Assembly (NCBI RefSeq): GCF_014647755.1
Contig: NZ_BMPU01000002.1
Span: 1-64,000, forward strand
Source: Porphyromonas pasteri
Lineage (GTDB): Bacteria; Bacteroidota; Bacteroidia; Bacteroidales; Porphyromonadaceae
Direction of reading: 5' to 3'
DNA length: 64,000 nt
Part shown: positions 46,572-55,432 of the stretch, piece by piece
Numbering within the stretch: the first letter of the stretch is position 1
Layout: each line of letters begins with the position of its first letter
The notes under the pieces: generated by a model
Databases searched by the model: none
Told to the model about the DNA's origin: nothing
Seen by the model: only the letters and a program-made list of their open reading frames with translations
Position numbers and translations under genes: made by a program

Positions 46572-48308
46572 TTAGAACTCACGCATCTGCCCGTCGTATG
46601 CCTGCACCAGGCGTCGGCGGGCATTGTCGTACTCACTGGAGAAGAAGTCCTGACGTGCGTTGTAGTACTTCGTCTTGACGCCCAGGAGACCACAGATGGA
46701 GTTCGCCAAGAGGTCGGTCATAATCTTACGATCCTTCGCCGCTACGATCTGCTCGTAGACCTCGGGGTGCTCCTTGCGCAGCGCAGGCGAAGCGTACACC
46801 ATAAGGGGGATCATCAGCCCAGCCTGTGACACCTCATGCTCGTAGTAGTCGGGGCGCTCGGGATTCTCGAAGACGGCCTGCCCGTGGTCGGAGAGGTAGA
46901 TGACGATGGCGGGCGTCTGGCTGTAGCGCTGGAAGATCTGTGCGACGATCTGGTCGTTGTAGTGGATCGAGTTCACATAGTCGCAGATGATGCCACGGCG
47001 CTTGGCATCGGTAGGAGTTGGCTTCCCGTTGGGGAGCGTCTTCGGCAGGTTGTCTACGGTGAAGGGCGCCTTCTCGTGGATGTAGCGATCGGAATAGGGG
47101 GTATGCGAGCCCATCAGGTGCACGACCTCAAAGAGATCCTTCCCTGCGGGAGTCTTCGTGCGGTCAAAGAGCAGCGGGAGGATATCGCTATCAGGAGAGG
47201 CATTCCAGTCGCCAGCCGTGCGGATGCGCACGAAGCGTGTGCTGTCGGACGTAGAGGCGAGCGTGGGGATAGGCTGGATACCCGTACCCTGCTTCTCCTG
47301 ATTGCTGACCCAGTAGGTATAGTAGCCTGCCTTCGAGAGTACGAGGGGCAGTGCGGGGTATTTGTACCACTCCTTCTCAGGGCCCTCGAGGGTGTAGAAG
47401 CTCATGCTCTGTGAGATCGAGCCCGTCGTCCAGGCTGCCGAAGAGATAGCGTCAGAGAAGAGGACGAGGTCGCCCGTCTTGACAAGTGAGTCCTGCTTAG
47501 GGGTATTCTCCAGTGGATAGCCGTAGCAGTGCATATAGTTGCGTCGCATAGATTCGCCGAGGACGACCACGACGGTGACGCCCTTCATATCACGTGTATG
47601 CTCGATAGCACCCACATCGAAGTTGCGTGCATTCGCGCTGTACTTAGCCAGTAGCTCCGCATCGGCGATACAGCTCGTCGTACCGATATAGATACGCTCG
47701 ACGGGCGCCATATAGAGGTAGCTCATCGTGGAGAGCTGCGCAGGACGCACGACAAAGCACGAGATGGGCAGTGTCACGAGCATCCCACAGAAGAGGAGGC
47801 CACGGCGTAGCGACGTACCCACTTCCTTCCCCCAGCGGCGTGTGAGCGCATAGGTGAGGGCAAAGAGTACGAGAAGCACCAGGAGCGGGAGGAGGAAGAC
47901 CTTATAGTTGAGGTTCTCCAAGAAGGCAGAGGCTTCCCCTGGGTTGGTCGCCAGGATATTCAGCGCGATGCTGTCGGTATAGAGCGAACTATAGGAGAAG
48001 ACGAGGAAGGACTCAAAGAGGAGCAGGTAGCTATAGGCAAAGATCGTGAGGCCCTGCAGCACCCTTCTCAGCCAGCGATAGGGGAAGAGCGCGATGATGA
48101 GCGTAGGGATAGAGCTCCAAGTCAGGAGGCTCAGCGTCTGGTAAATGGCTTCGCCCGAATAAGGCAAGCGCCCTTGCCCTACGTAGTAATCTCCCGCAGC
48201 CCACGTCTGGAGCAGGAAGAGTAGGAGCGCAAAGAAGCGCAGACTATAGAGGCGCTGCAGGTAGCGCCCAAGGAATGAGCCCTCGGAGGAGGAGGTATTG
48301 AATGCCAT
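46572..48308 (-). CDS. Membrane sulfatase-fold phosphoethanolamine transferase (EptA-like)
   Basis: The 578-residue inner-membrane protein has about five transmembrane segments in residues 1-200 and a periplasmic sulfatase-fold domain (VVVVLGESMRRNYMH, SAAWTTGSISQ with the likely nucleophile Thr, VHLMGSHTPY, YLSDHGQAVFE). It probably transfers phosphoethanolamine to lipid A or another glycan, which can lower cationic-peptide binding. The frame extends to 48344 but the -7 box at 48342-48349 rules that out. It is transcribed alone, against the VanX-like gene. Confidence 0.87.
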   Translation of the reverse strand: MAFNTSSSEGSFLGRYLQRLYSLRFFALLLFLLQTWAAGDYYVGQGRLPYSGEAIYQTLSLLTWSSIPTLIIALFPYRWLRRVLQGLTIFAYSYLLLFESFLVFSYSSLYTDSIALNILATNPGEASAFLENLNYKVFLLPLLVLLVLFALTYALTRRWGKEVGTSLRRGLLFCGMLVTLPISCFVVRPAQLSTMSYLYMAPVERIYIGTTSCIADAELLAKYSANARNFDVGAIEHTRDMKGVTVVVVLGESMRRNYMHCYGYPLENTPKQDSLVKTGDLVLFSDAISSAAWTTGSISQSMSFYTLEGPEKEWYKYPALPLVLSKAGYYTYWVSNQEKQGTGIQPIPTLASTSDSTRFVRIRTAGDWNASPDSDILPLLFDRTKTPAGKDLFEVVHLMGSHTPYSDRYIHEKAPFTVDNLPKTLPNGKPTPTDAKRRGIICDYVNSIHYNDQIVAQIFQRYSQTPAIVIYLSDHGQAVFENPERPDYYEHEVSQAGLMIPLMVYASPALRKEHPEVYEQIVAAKDRKIMTDLLANSICGLLGVKTKYYNARQDFFSSEYDNARRRLVQAYDGQMREF

Positions 48309-48341
48309 AAGTGGTGGGATTGTCAAATGCTTATCGGTAGG

Positions 48342-48349
48342 CAAACGTA
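48342..48349 (-). promoter_or_regulatory. Promoter -7 box of the EptA-like gene
   Basis: The minus strand reads TACGTTTG, about 33 bases before the ATG at 48308. Confidence 0.62.
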
Positions 48350-48372
48350 CAAAAAATGCCCTACATACCGCG

Positions 48373-48414
48373 ACAGGCTACCCCCTCCGCTCGTGCGGAG
48401 TCGGGGTAGCCTGT
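48373..48414 (-). terminator. Terminator after deoC
   Basis: A 12-base stem (48373-48384 with 48403-48414) with a hairpin loop lies 30 bases past the deoC stop. Confidence 0.82.
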
Positions 48415-48444
48415 GTGCGATATTAGAGGTAATGATAGGGCTGC

Positions 48445-49320
48445 TTAGCCGAGGATCTCCTGCTGGAGGTTCCCCACGAGGCTACTTGCCCCGATGCGGA
48501 AGAGACGGTTGTCCAGCCATTCCTCCCCGAGGAGAGCCTCGACGAGGCAGTAGTACTTCACAGCTTCTTCGGCTGAGCGAATACCGCCGCTGAACTTCAC
48601 GCCACGCACTTCGCCGTACTTCTCGCGGTACTCACGCAGCACCGAGCAGAGGATGTAGGCAGCACGCAGGTCGGCACCAGGGAACTCCTTCCCCGTCGAT
48701 GTCTTGAGGAAGTCAGCTCCCGAGAAGAGTGCGAGGATGCTGGCACGACGGATCAGCTCGGGATCACGCAGGGCGCCCGTCTCGAGGATAACCTTGAGGT
48801 GTGCGCCACGAGCCGTAGCCTTCTGCTCCTCGATCTCCGTCGAAGCCTCGAGGTAGTCACCAGCGAGGAAGGCGCCGAGGTTGAGGACGATGTCGATCTC
48901 GTCAGCACCAGCAGCGATAGCCAGTGCCGTCTCAGCAATCTTCACCTCAGGGAAGCTCTGCGAAGCAGGAAAGCAGCCGCTGACGCAGGCTACTTGCACG
49001 CCTTCGGCAGTGAGGACCTCACGGACGGTCTTGACGAAGTTCGGATAGACGCAGATAGCTGCGACGGAGGGGACGTCTTCCGTACCCTCGAAGTCATTGA
49101 CAGAGGCGACGAGCTGAGCGACCTTCTCCTCGGTATCGGTACCGGAGAGCGTCGTCAGGTCGATCGTCGAGTGGAGGAACTTCTTGACCTCACGGGTATT
49201 GTTCTTCTCGAAGCGCTCCTTGAGGATCTTGGCGATACGGCTGTCGAGCTCCTCGACAGTGAGAGCAGGGGCGAAGGCACCGAATGCCTCGGTGTACTTA
49301 GTTTGATTTGTTTCTGCCAT
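48445..49320 (-). CDS. deoC: Deoxyribose-phosphate aldolase
   Basis: The 291-residue enzyme splits 2-deoxyribose 5-phosphate into glyceraldehyde 3-phosphate and acetaldehyde. The Schiff-base Lys is in DFLKTSTGKE; EIDIVLNLGAFLAGD and LKVILETGAL are typical. The N-terminus is about 60 residues longer than the short bacterial form, as in many Bacteroidetes. It follows the MazG-like gene by 13 bases on the minus strand, so nucleotide salvage may be shared. Confidence 0.94.
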   Translation of the reverse strand: MAETNQTKYTEAFGAFAPALTVEELDSRIAKILKERFEKNNTREVKKFLHSTIDLTTLSGTDTEEKVAQLVASVNDFEGTEDVPSVAAICVYPNFVKTVREVLTAEGVQVACVSGCFPASQSFPEVKIAETALAIAAGADEIDIVLNLGAFLAGDYLEASTEIEEQKATARGAHLKVILETGALRDPELIRRASILALFSGADFLKTSTGKEFPGADLRAAYILCSVLREYREKYGEVRGVKFSGGIRSAEEAVKYYCLVEALLGEEWLDNRLFRIGASSLVGNLQQEILG

Positions 49321-49333
49321 CAGTATGTGGGTA

Positions 49334-49699
49334 TTATGGTTGAGTCTCGGGGTGGGTGTCGGGGACGAGCTTGGGATTGGTGCGGTGGCGCTCGCTGTCC
49401 CGTTGGGTCTTCTTCTCGATATTCGCCTTGAGAGCTGCCTCGAGGTCGACGCCCGTCTGGTTGGCTATGCAGAGGACGACCCACAGCACGTCAGCAAGTT
49501 CGTCGCCGAGGTTATGGTCTTCGTCGCTCTTCTTGAAGCTCTGCTCGCCGTAGAGACGAGACATCAGGCGAGCCACTTCGCCGACCTCCTCGGTGAGGAT
49601 AGCCATATTCGTCAGGGGTGCGAAGTAGCGCACACCATAGTTCTGTATCCATTCGTCGACGAGGCGCTGCGCCTCCCCGAGGGTAAGTTTGTTGTCCAT
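49334..49699 (-). CDS. MazG-like nucleotide pyrophosphohydrolase
   Basis: The 121-residue all-helical protein has the MazG/dUTPase-like metal motif EEVGEVARLM, plus LGDELADVLWVVLCIAN. It probably hydrolyses nucleoside triphosphates to monophosphates as a house-cleaning enzyme. The frame extends to 49753, but MDNKLTLGEAQ matches the usual start. It lies 13 bases before deoC in an operon promoted at 49765-49772. Confidence 0.85.
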   Translation of the reverse strand: MDNKLTLGEAQRLVDEWIQNYGVRYFAPLTNMAILTEEVGEVARLMSRLYGEQSFKKSDEDHNLGDELADVLWVVLCIANQTGVDLEAALKANIEKKTQRDSERHRTNPKLVPDTHPETQP

Positions 49700-49764
49700 T
49701 GGCTGGGAGAGAAGAGGGGTAAATTCGGCTGGGGCTAAGGTCTCTTGGCCCACTCCAGCCTATA

Positions 49765-49772
49765 CAAAGATA
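49765..49772 (-). promoter_or_regulatory. Promoter -7 box of mazG-like-deoC unit
   Basis: The minus strand reads TATCTTTG, leading to a leader of about 60 bases before the ATG at 49699. Confidence 0.62.
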
Positions 49773-49884
49773 CGCCAATACCAGTAGTCATCATAGCCTC
49801 AGCACGCCTCAGCTCTGGGGGAGCGAGCTCTACCTTCGGGGACTTAGCTCCGCACGTGTGGGGGCTTGTCGAGAAAAATACTTG

Positions 49885-49892
49885 TACATTTG
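49885..49892 (+). promoter_or_regulatory. Promoter -7 box before the small membrane protein
   Basis: TACATTTG ends only 8 bases before the ATG at 49901, so the transcript would be nearly leaderless there. Confidence 0.6.
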
Positions 49893-49900
49893 CTTAGCCA

Positions 49901-50293
49901 ATGGGTAGAGACCCTGGCATCGAACTGAATCCGGGAGCCACACACACTCCCTACACCCGACAGACGCACGCTGCTGTAAGCACCAACGCCCGCCGCAATA
50001 CCTCAGCTATCGTGTACCCCAAACCAACCCTCCTCACGCTGATGGTGATCTTCACCCTCACGCTGCTGGCATTCTTCATCTCGCTCTCGATGCAGATGAT
50101 GAATCAGCTCTTCTTGGGCCAGAGTATGGGTGTCGCCATCGCCGCAGTGATCCTGCCACTCGTCCTCTCCCTCATCCTCTCTCTCATCGCCTGCCAGCAG
50201 TATGGTCAGAGTCGCTGGATCGTCGTCCCGACGACACTCCTGCTGACGCTCGCCCTGACACTCTTCTTAGCGGCCAGCCTCTACTGCTGCTAA
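49901..50293 (+). CDS. Small inner-membrane protein of unknown function
   Basis: The 130-residue protein has about 40 polar residues and then three hydrophobic segments (about 45-62, 72-98 and 107-128). It ends in SLYCC. I do not recognise a family. The -7 box is so close that the mRNA would start at about the first ATG, so an in-frame ATG at 50042 or a GTG before it may be the real start. It is transcribed alone, toward the terminator at 50321. Confidence 0.5.
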   Translation: MGRDPGIELNPGATHTPYTRQTHAAVSTNARRNTSAIVYPKPTLLTLMVIFTLTLLAFFISLSMQMMNQLFLGQSMGVAIAAVILPLVLSLILSLIACQQYGQSRWIVVPTTLLLTLALTLFLAASLYCC

Positions 50294-50320
50294 GGCGCAC
50301 CTCCTACCCATCTGATACCA

Positions 50321-50358
50321 CATCGGCCCCGCAAGACGCTCGTCTTGCGGGGCCGATG
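50321..50358. terminator. Bidirectional terminator between small membrane protein and Ttd14-like gene
   Basis: A stem of about 16-18 bases (50321-50338 with 50341-50358) lies between converging genes. Confidence 0.88.
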
Positions 50359-50381
50359 GCCTATGGGGAAGTGGCGAAGGA

Positions 50382-51455
50382 CTATAAGCGTCCGTAGACG
50401 GGATCGCCTGTGACCTCCTTGATGACCTCGATGAAGGGAGGGAACTTCACCTCCTGATCTGGTGCGCACGAGATCTCGAGGACCTGGTAGTCGCGCTTGG
50501 GCTCGATGAAGTCATCCACCTCGAAGTACTGCTTTGCCCAGACGAAGTTGCGACGGAGCTTGTGCACGAGTACGTCGTCAGGCGAGGGGATGGAGTTGAG
50601 GTAAGAGATATATTCGTCGGGGCCGATCTGGCGCTCGGTGATGATGGACTGCGATTCGATGGGGCTCTTGCGCGTCATGAAGTACACGTAGTTGCCACGC
50701 AGACCGCGCTTACGGATGCGGACACTCGAGCCGTCTTCCATATCAATATATGCTTGATAAAGGTCGGTCTCTACGCCGAAGGGGATCTCACCGCGCACCT
50801 GCACGAGGAAGCGACGGCGGATATCGGTGAAGGTAGCGGGATCGTCGCCCAGCGTCTCATGGATGGCTTGCAGGACGTGGCGGATCTTCTCCTGAAAGTC
50901 CACATTGTTCTCCACGATATGCAGATGGGGGTGTCCCGTCCAAGCCTTGAGGATGCGAGCATCGAGGTCACGAGCCTCCTCTACGGTCTCGTGGCGCGAA
51001 GCGTTGTTCTCCAGCGTGTAGAATTCCTCCGCGCCTTGTGCTGCGGTGACCATATGGATGACGGCGTCGTAGCGCGCGTCACGGAGCTTGATCTCCGAGA
51101 GTCCCAGCTCGTCGAGAAGGGCCTGCCACATTGTGCGCTCGATATAGTTCGAGATGTCCATCGTCCCTCTATCGGAGATAATCAGCACAGGATGCGGAGC
51201 AGTATGTGCGAGCTCGAGGAAGGTATCCTCCATCTGCAGCTGGTACTTCATCACGGCCTTCTCGATGTTGTAGAAGTACTGGCGGTCGGGCGTGCCAAAG
51301 TTGATCGACGCATTGCTAAAGAGCGTAGGCGTCTCGGGGAGTGCGTAGACGAGGTAACCGAGGTCACTGAAGTGCTCGATGATCTGCGCCAGGGCGGTGG
51401 TCTTACCTGCGCAAGGGCCGCCGGTGAGGGCGATGCGAGTGATATTCTTGTTCAT
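50382..51455 (-). CDS. AAA/kinase-like ATPase fused to a CYTH-type domain (Ttd14-like)
   Basis: The 357-residue protein has an N-terminal P-loop (LTGGPCAGKTTAL, about 7-19) and a NadR/AAA_28-type NTPase to about 185, then a CYTH/triphosphate-tunnel-like domain (RRRFLVQVRGEIPFG to the C-terminus, VRIRKRGLRGN). The layout resembles Ttd14, a Drosophila GTP- and phosphoinositide-binding protein, and its bacterial homologues, whose role is unknown. The frame reaches 51485 but overlaps the -7 box, so ATG 51455 is used. It is transcribed alone. Confidence 0.75.
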   Translation of the reverse strand: MNKNITRIALTGGPCAGKTTALAQIIEHFSDLGYLVYALPETPTLFSNASINFGTPDRQYFYNIEKAVMKYQLQMEDTFLELAHTAPHPVLIISDRGTMDISNYIERTMWQALLDELGLSEIKLRDARYDAVIHMVTAAQGAEEFYTLENNASRHETVEEARDLDARILKAWTGHPHLHIVENNVDFQEKIRHVLQAIHETLGDDPATFTDIRRRFLVQVRGEIPFGVETDLYQAYIDMEDGSSVRIRKRGLRGNYVYFMTRKSPIESQSIITERQIGPDEYISYLNSIPSPDDVLVHKLRRNFVWAKQYFEVDDFIEPKRDYQVLEISCAPDQEVKFPPFIEVIKEVTGDPVYGRL

Positions 51456-51484
51456 CTGTAATCTTTTAGGGGGACAAAGCCGCA

Positions 51485-51492
51485 CAAAGATA
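51485..51492 (-). promoter_or_regulatory. Promoter -7 box of the Ttd14-like gene
   Basis: The minus strand reads TATCTTTG. A start near 51478 leaves a leader of about 23 bases. Confidence 0.66.
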
Positions 51493-51862
51493 CGCCTCTT
51501 CGGTGTAATCGTAAGGATAGCAGGCGGGCCAAGTGGATCGCTTCGCCGAGCCTAAGACGGGACTTCCCCTGACGAAGGAGACAGAGAAGGCGCGGGCAAT
51601 GCCTTCTCCGAGGGGGAGGTAGTGGGTAGAATGAGGGGGAAACAACCTCAAAAAGAGCAAGAAAAGAGCTGAAGAAAAGAGCTCAAACAGCTTAGAAAAA
51701 GTCCGAAGGTCTCTGGCGAAAAGTTGGAAGAGTGCTGAGAAATAGCTTAGCCCTCGCCCGTCGGCTTATGCGCCTTCGGTCGTCGGCGTGCACGGTATCG
51801 GCCGTCGGCGTATGGGACGACGAGCGACGGCGCGATTTTTCTTCGGAGGGATCATAGTTTTC
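51493..51862. other. Intergenic stretch without a supported gene
   Basis: Between the divergent Ttd14-like promoter and the HU-related promoter I see no coding potential. A short imperfect repetition of CGTCGGCGT occurs near 51780-51810. Nothing else stands out. Confidence 0.5.
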
Positions 51863-51885
51863 TTGCGAAGAGTTATGTACTTTTG
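51863..51885 (+). promoter_or_regulatory. Promoter of the HU-related gene
   Basis: The -7 box is TACTTTTG (51878-51885), with TTG exactly 12 bases upstream (51863-51865). The leader would be about 155 bases. Confidence 0.62.
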
Positions 51886-51941
51886 ATACGGAAGAACGGG
51901 AGTTATTTCGCCGACAAACGCCTTACACCATAAAGCATTAA

Positions 51942-51970
51942 GCCCCACCTCCTCAGCTGGGAAGTGGGGC
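51942..51970 (+). other. Hairpin in the leader of the HU-related gene
   Basis: GCCCCAC (51942-51948) pairs with GTGGGGC (51964-51970). No T run follows, so it may be a leader structure rather than a terminator. Confidence 0.5.
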
Positions 51971-52047
51971 ATCCGACAGGCAAAGCACCTCGGCGCAGAG
52001 CATTTCGCCCCGCCTTCATCAGGACATTACCTTCTAAAACACAGCGT

Positions 52048-52668
52048 ATGGCAAAGTACATCATGAGAGAGCTGCCGAAGGCCTTCGGGCGTGGGAAGCG
52101 GCTTCATTCCCCTCGCATCCTCATTGAGGGCACGACAAACCTTCGGGATCTGGCAGAGCAAATCGCGCGTGGCACGACCTTCGCCGCCGCCGAAGTCGAA
52201 GGAATGGTCGGCCTGCTCATCGACGCCATGAGCGACAGTATCGCCGCTGGCTACGCAGTCCGCATCGAAGGGCTCGGCTCCTTCCGTGCCAAGCTCGGCT
52301 ATCGCAAGGACGTCACGCCCGAGATAGAAGCCGAAGGGCACCGCAACGCCGTGAGCCTTCGCGTCGCTGGGATAGCCTTCCGCCCCGACAAATCCTTCCT
52401 TCATGCCACGGGAGAAGCCTGCCGCCTGAGCCGACAGAAGCGCCAAGTCTACGCAAGCCCCCACACAGGGCAGAGCGAACGACTTACCGTGGCGCAAGCC
52501 TTCCTGCGCGAGCACGGCGTCCTCCGCGTCAAGGAATACAAGCAACTCGTCTCGCTCTCCCACACAGCAGCCTCTGCCGAGCTGCGCTCCTTCGCCGAAG
52601 AAGGCCTGCTTATGCGTCATGGCACGCGGGCCCAACTCGTCTACACGCTTCCTCCCAGCAAGGATTGA
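52048..52668 (+). CDS. HU-related DNA-binding protein (Bacteroidetes type)
   Basis: The 206-residue protein matches the HU-related family of Bacteroidetes. The HU/IHF-like core runs from about residue 1 to 125 (LAEQIARGTTFAAAEVEGMV, IEGLGSFRAKLGY). A C-terminal helical part (RLTVAQAFLREHGVLRVKEYKQL) looks like a winged helix. It would bend or organise DNA. An upstream ATG at 51964 is open but MAKYIMRELPK at 52048 is the usual start. A hairpin and a leader of about 155 bases suggest post-transcriptional control. A protein of this kind is one candidate binder of the palindrome arrays, which is speculation. Confidence 0.82.
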   Translation: MAKYIMRELPKAFGRGKRLHSPRILIEGTTNLRDLAEQIARGTTFAAAEVEGMVGLLIDAMSDSIAAGYAVRIEGLGSFRAKLGYRKDVTPEIEAEGHRNAVSLRVAGIAFRPDKSFLHATGEACRLSRQKRQVYASPHTGQSERLTVAQAFLREHGVLRVKEYKQLVSLSHTAASAELRSFAEEGLLMRHGTRAQLVYTLPPSKD

Positions 52669-52683
52669 GCGGGGAAGTCCTCC

Positions 52684-55299
52684 CTACTCTACCGTCGTGA
52701 TGGAGCGGAGGGTGACGGTGGGAAGGGCTGTCGTCGTGCGAGCAGGGGCGTTCTGACGGCGCGTAGCACGCAGGCGGTAGCGACGACCTGGGAGGATGTC
52801 GAGAAAGTTATCCGAGAGCTGCCAGCCCGTCTCCCCAAGGTCGATGTAAGCGTCCTTCAGGAGCGTCTTGCTCTGGATCTCGATGAAGAGCGTACCAGCA
52901 CGTCGGGTCGTCTTGAGCGTGAAGTCCCCTGCCTTCGTGCGAGGTAGGCGCAGCTCCTTGGTGCGGGCAGCGTAGTCGGTGAGCTCGGTGATGAGCGCCT
53001 TCGTCCGTGCATCACGCAGCTCGTAGTGTACGAAGGCTCCCTTGCGCTCGGCATCACTCGTGAAGAGCTTCTCCATCGGAAGTGCGACCTCAAGGCGACC
53101 GACTTGGCGCGCTGGGAGCGTCTCGGGGGCGAAGGTATGCCGTCTTACGAGGCGACCCGAGAAGTCACGCACCTCAGCGGTGAGACTTACCTGACGCTGG
53201 CGAGGTAGTGGGTCGTAGGTGAGTAGCATCTTGCCCTGTGCTGTGTCGGGGACGAGGATGATGGGTGCAAAGGCACGCTTAGCCTCGTACTGCAAGCCCT
53301 TCCACTCGCCATAGTAGTCGATGCTCGACCAAGAGACAGCAGGCCAAGCGTCATTGAGCTGCCAGTAAAGGCTGCCCATACAGAAGGGCGCTGCGGCACG
53401 CTGAGCACGGATGCCGAGGGCGATACCACGCCCCTGCATCACCTGCGAGAGGTAGACGAAGTCCGCGAAGTCACGGGGCTCGGGATAGTTCTGACGGATG
53501 TAGTGGAGGATGACATCATTGCCGATGCTGCTCTTCTGATGCGCCTTCATCACGTCGCTCTCGAGATCGTAGTCCGTCTCAGGGCGGGCAAAGCGGCTGA
53601 TGCTCGGGAGCATGGGGAAGGACTGCACACCAAATTCGCTCATGAAGCGGGGCATGCGCTCACGCAGGATCTCAAAGGGCTGACGGCCGTACCATACGCC
53701 CCAGTAGTGGCTTTCACCGAGTCCCATCTCCTGTGGGCGACCCCAGTTCACCGTGTCGGGACTGCTCTCGATATAGGGACGCAGGGGGTCTTCCTCACGC
53801 AGCGTCTCGGGGATGAGCTTGCAGAAGAGGGCTTCGTAGTCGCGCCAGAACTTCTCATACACCTCCTTCGGATAGCGCTTTGCCCAGCCCCAGTACTTCA
53901 GCGCCTCGCGGATCTCATTATTGCCACACCACGTCGCCACCGAGGGGTGCTGACGCAGACGGCGGATGTTGTACACCAGCTCACTGTGGACATTCTTCAG
54001 GAAGGCGCTATCTCCAGGATAGGCGGTGCAGGCGAACATGAAGTCCTGCCAGATGAGGATACCACGTGCATCTGCTTCGTCGTAGAAGGCATCTTCCTCG
54101 TACGTCCCCCCACCCCACACGCGGAGCATGTTGAAGTGCGAGCCAGCGACGTCGTCGAAGAGCTGCTTGCGATCGGCCTCCGTGCGGGTCGGGAGAAGCA
54201 AGGTGCCGGGGATATAGTTCGCGCCCTTAGCGAAGAGCGGCTGACCATTGACACGGAAGAAGAAGCTCTGCCCGTCCTTATCCTTCTCACGCACCAGCTC
54301 AATCGTTCGTAGCCCGACAGCGCACTGCGCCACGTCAAGCACACGGCCACGCTCGCCTTCGAGGAGCTCAAAGCGTGCCTTATAGCGGTAGGGCTTCCCT
54401 AAGCCATTGGGCCACCACAGCTGGGGATTAGCCAGAGCGTGCAAGCCCCCACGCTCAGTCGGGGTGATGAAGTCGGCAAGAGGTGCCGTACGCTCGAAGA
54501 CCAGTCGCCCCGTAGCGTCATAGAGGCGGTAGCTGAGGTGCGTCGCTTCGCTCCCTCGGACAGCACCCTCGGGGAGGCGCACCTCGATGGGCAGGCTTCG
54601 CTCGGGGTGATAGGTCACGACGGGGCGCTCAGCGAAGAAGGTCGCCCCACGCAGGAGCACTCGTACAGGGCGCCAGATGCCGATGGTGATCATGCGCTCG
54701 CCCCAGTCCCAGCCGTAGTGATAGGGTGCCTTGCGGGTGAAGACCGAGAGATGCTTCTCCGCATGGTCGTTGTCCGCGGGGTAGTTGATGCCCGCAGCTT
54801 CGTAGAGCGGGAGGGCAGCGGTGAGAGGCGAACGGAAGCGCACCTCCAGGCGATTCGAGGCCTTCACATACGGGCGGATATCGACTTCGTGCGCTACGAA
54901 CATATTCCCCGCCTCGAGGATCTTCTGCCCATTGAGATAGACCGAAGCGTAGGTATCCAGCCCCTCGAAGAGGAGGTGAATCGACGGACGCTGGAGCTGC
55001 TCGGGGCTGAGGGCGAAGGTGCAAGCATAGTCCCAGTCACGCTCACCGACCCACTGGATAGAGTCCTCAGCGAGGCGGTAATAGGGATCGGGGAGCTTGC
55101 CCAGGCGGATGAGATCCTGCTGCACGACACCAGGCACCGTCGCAGGATGCACCTCGGAGCTGCCGTGCTCGCTGAAGGTCCAGCCACGGCTAAGGGTCAG
55201 CGTATCGGAGGGGAGGGCAAGGGCAGCAGTCTGAGTCATCATCAGGGTAAGGAGGAGAAGGGCGCAGCTATAGAGCGCACGGTGTAGCGATCGGTTCAT
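52684..55299 (-). CDS. Secreted GH2 beta-mannosidase
   Basis: The 871-residue protein has a signal peptide (cleaved near ALALP) and the GH2 beta-mannosidase layout: galactose-binding-like domain (LSRGWTFSEHG), Ig-like domain, TIM barrel and C-terminal beta domains. The acid/base is Glu462 in WCGNNEI and the nucleophile is Glu555 in FMSEFGV. It releases mannose from the non-reducing end of beta-mannosides, such as N-glycan cores. It converges with the HU-related gene 15 bases away. Its promoter box is at 55355-55362. Confidence 0.92.
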   Translation of the reverse strand: MNRSLHRALYSCALLLLTLMMTQTAALALPSDTLTLSRGWTFSEHGSSEVHPATVPGVVQQDLIRLGKLPDPYYRLAEDSIQWVGERDWDYACTFALSPEQLQRPSIHLLFEGLDTYASVYLNGQKILEAGNMFVAHEVDIRPYVKASNRLEVRFRSPLTAALPLYEAAGINYPADNDHAEKHLSVFTRKAPYHYGWDWGERMITIGIWRPVRVLLRGATFFAERPVVTYHPERSLPIEVRLPEGAVRGSEATHLSYRLYDATGRLVFERTAPLADFITPTERGGLHALANPQLWWPNGLGKPYRYKARFELLEGERGRVLDVAQCAVGLRTIELVREKDKDGQSFFFRVNGQPLFAKGANYIPGTLLLPTRTEADRKQLFDDVAGSHFNMLRVWGGGTYEEDAFYDEADARGILIWQDFMFACTAYPGDSAFLKNVHSELVYNIRRLRQHPSVATWCGNNEIREALKYWGWAKRYPKEVYEKFWRDYEALFCKLIPETLREEDPLRPYIESSPDTVNWGRPQEMGLGESHYWGVWYGRQPFEILRERMPRFMSEFGVQSFPMLPSISRFARPETDYDLESDVMKAHQKSSIGNDVILHYIRQNYPEPRDFADFVYLSQVMQGRGIALGIRAQRAAAPFCMGSLYWQLNDAWPAVSWSSIDYYGEWKGLQYEAKRAFAPIILVPDTAQGKMLLTYDPLPRQRQVSLTAEVRDFSGRLVRRHTFAPETLPARQVGRLEVALPMEKLFTSDAERKGAFVHYELRDARTKALITELTDYAARTKELRLPRTKAGDFTLKTTRRAGTLFIEIQSKTLLKDAYIDLGETGWQLSDNFLDILPGRRYRLRATRRQNAPARTTTALPTVTLRSITTVE

Positions 55300-55354
55300 A
55301 TATGTGGGGCACTTTGTGGGGCAACGGATTAGTAAGAAGTGAGTGTACCTCTGA

Positions 55355-55362
55355 CAAAGGTA
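55355..55362 (-). promoter_or_regulatory. Promoter -7 box of beta-mannosidase
   Basis: The minus strand reads TACCTTTG, about 55 bases before the ATG at 55299. Confidence 0.65.
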
Positions 55363-55376
55363 GTCTATACAAAGAA

Positions 55377-55417
55377 ATCAGGCGACAACGGGGCGGTTGC
55401 CACCATTGTCGCCTGAT
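55377..55417 (-). terminator. Terminator of ssrA
   Basis: A 12-base stem (55377-55388 with 55406-55417) lies 16 bases past the tmRNA 3' end. Confidence 0.8.
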
Positions 55418-55432
55418 CGGATCCTTAATGAG

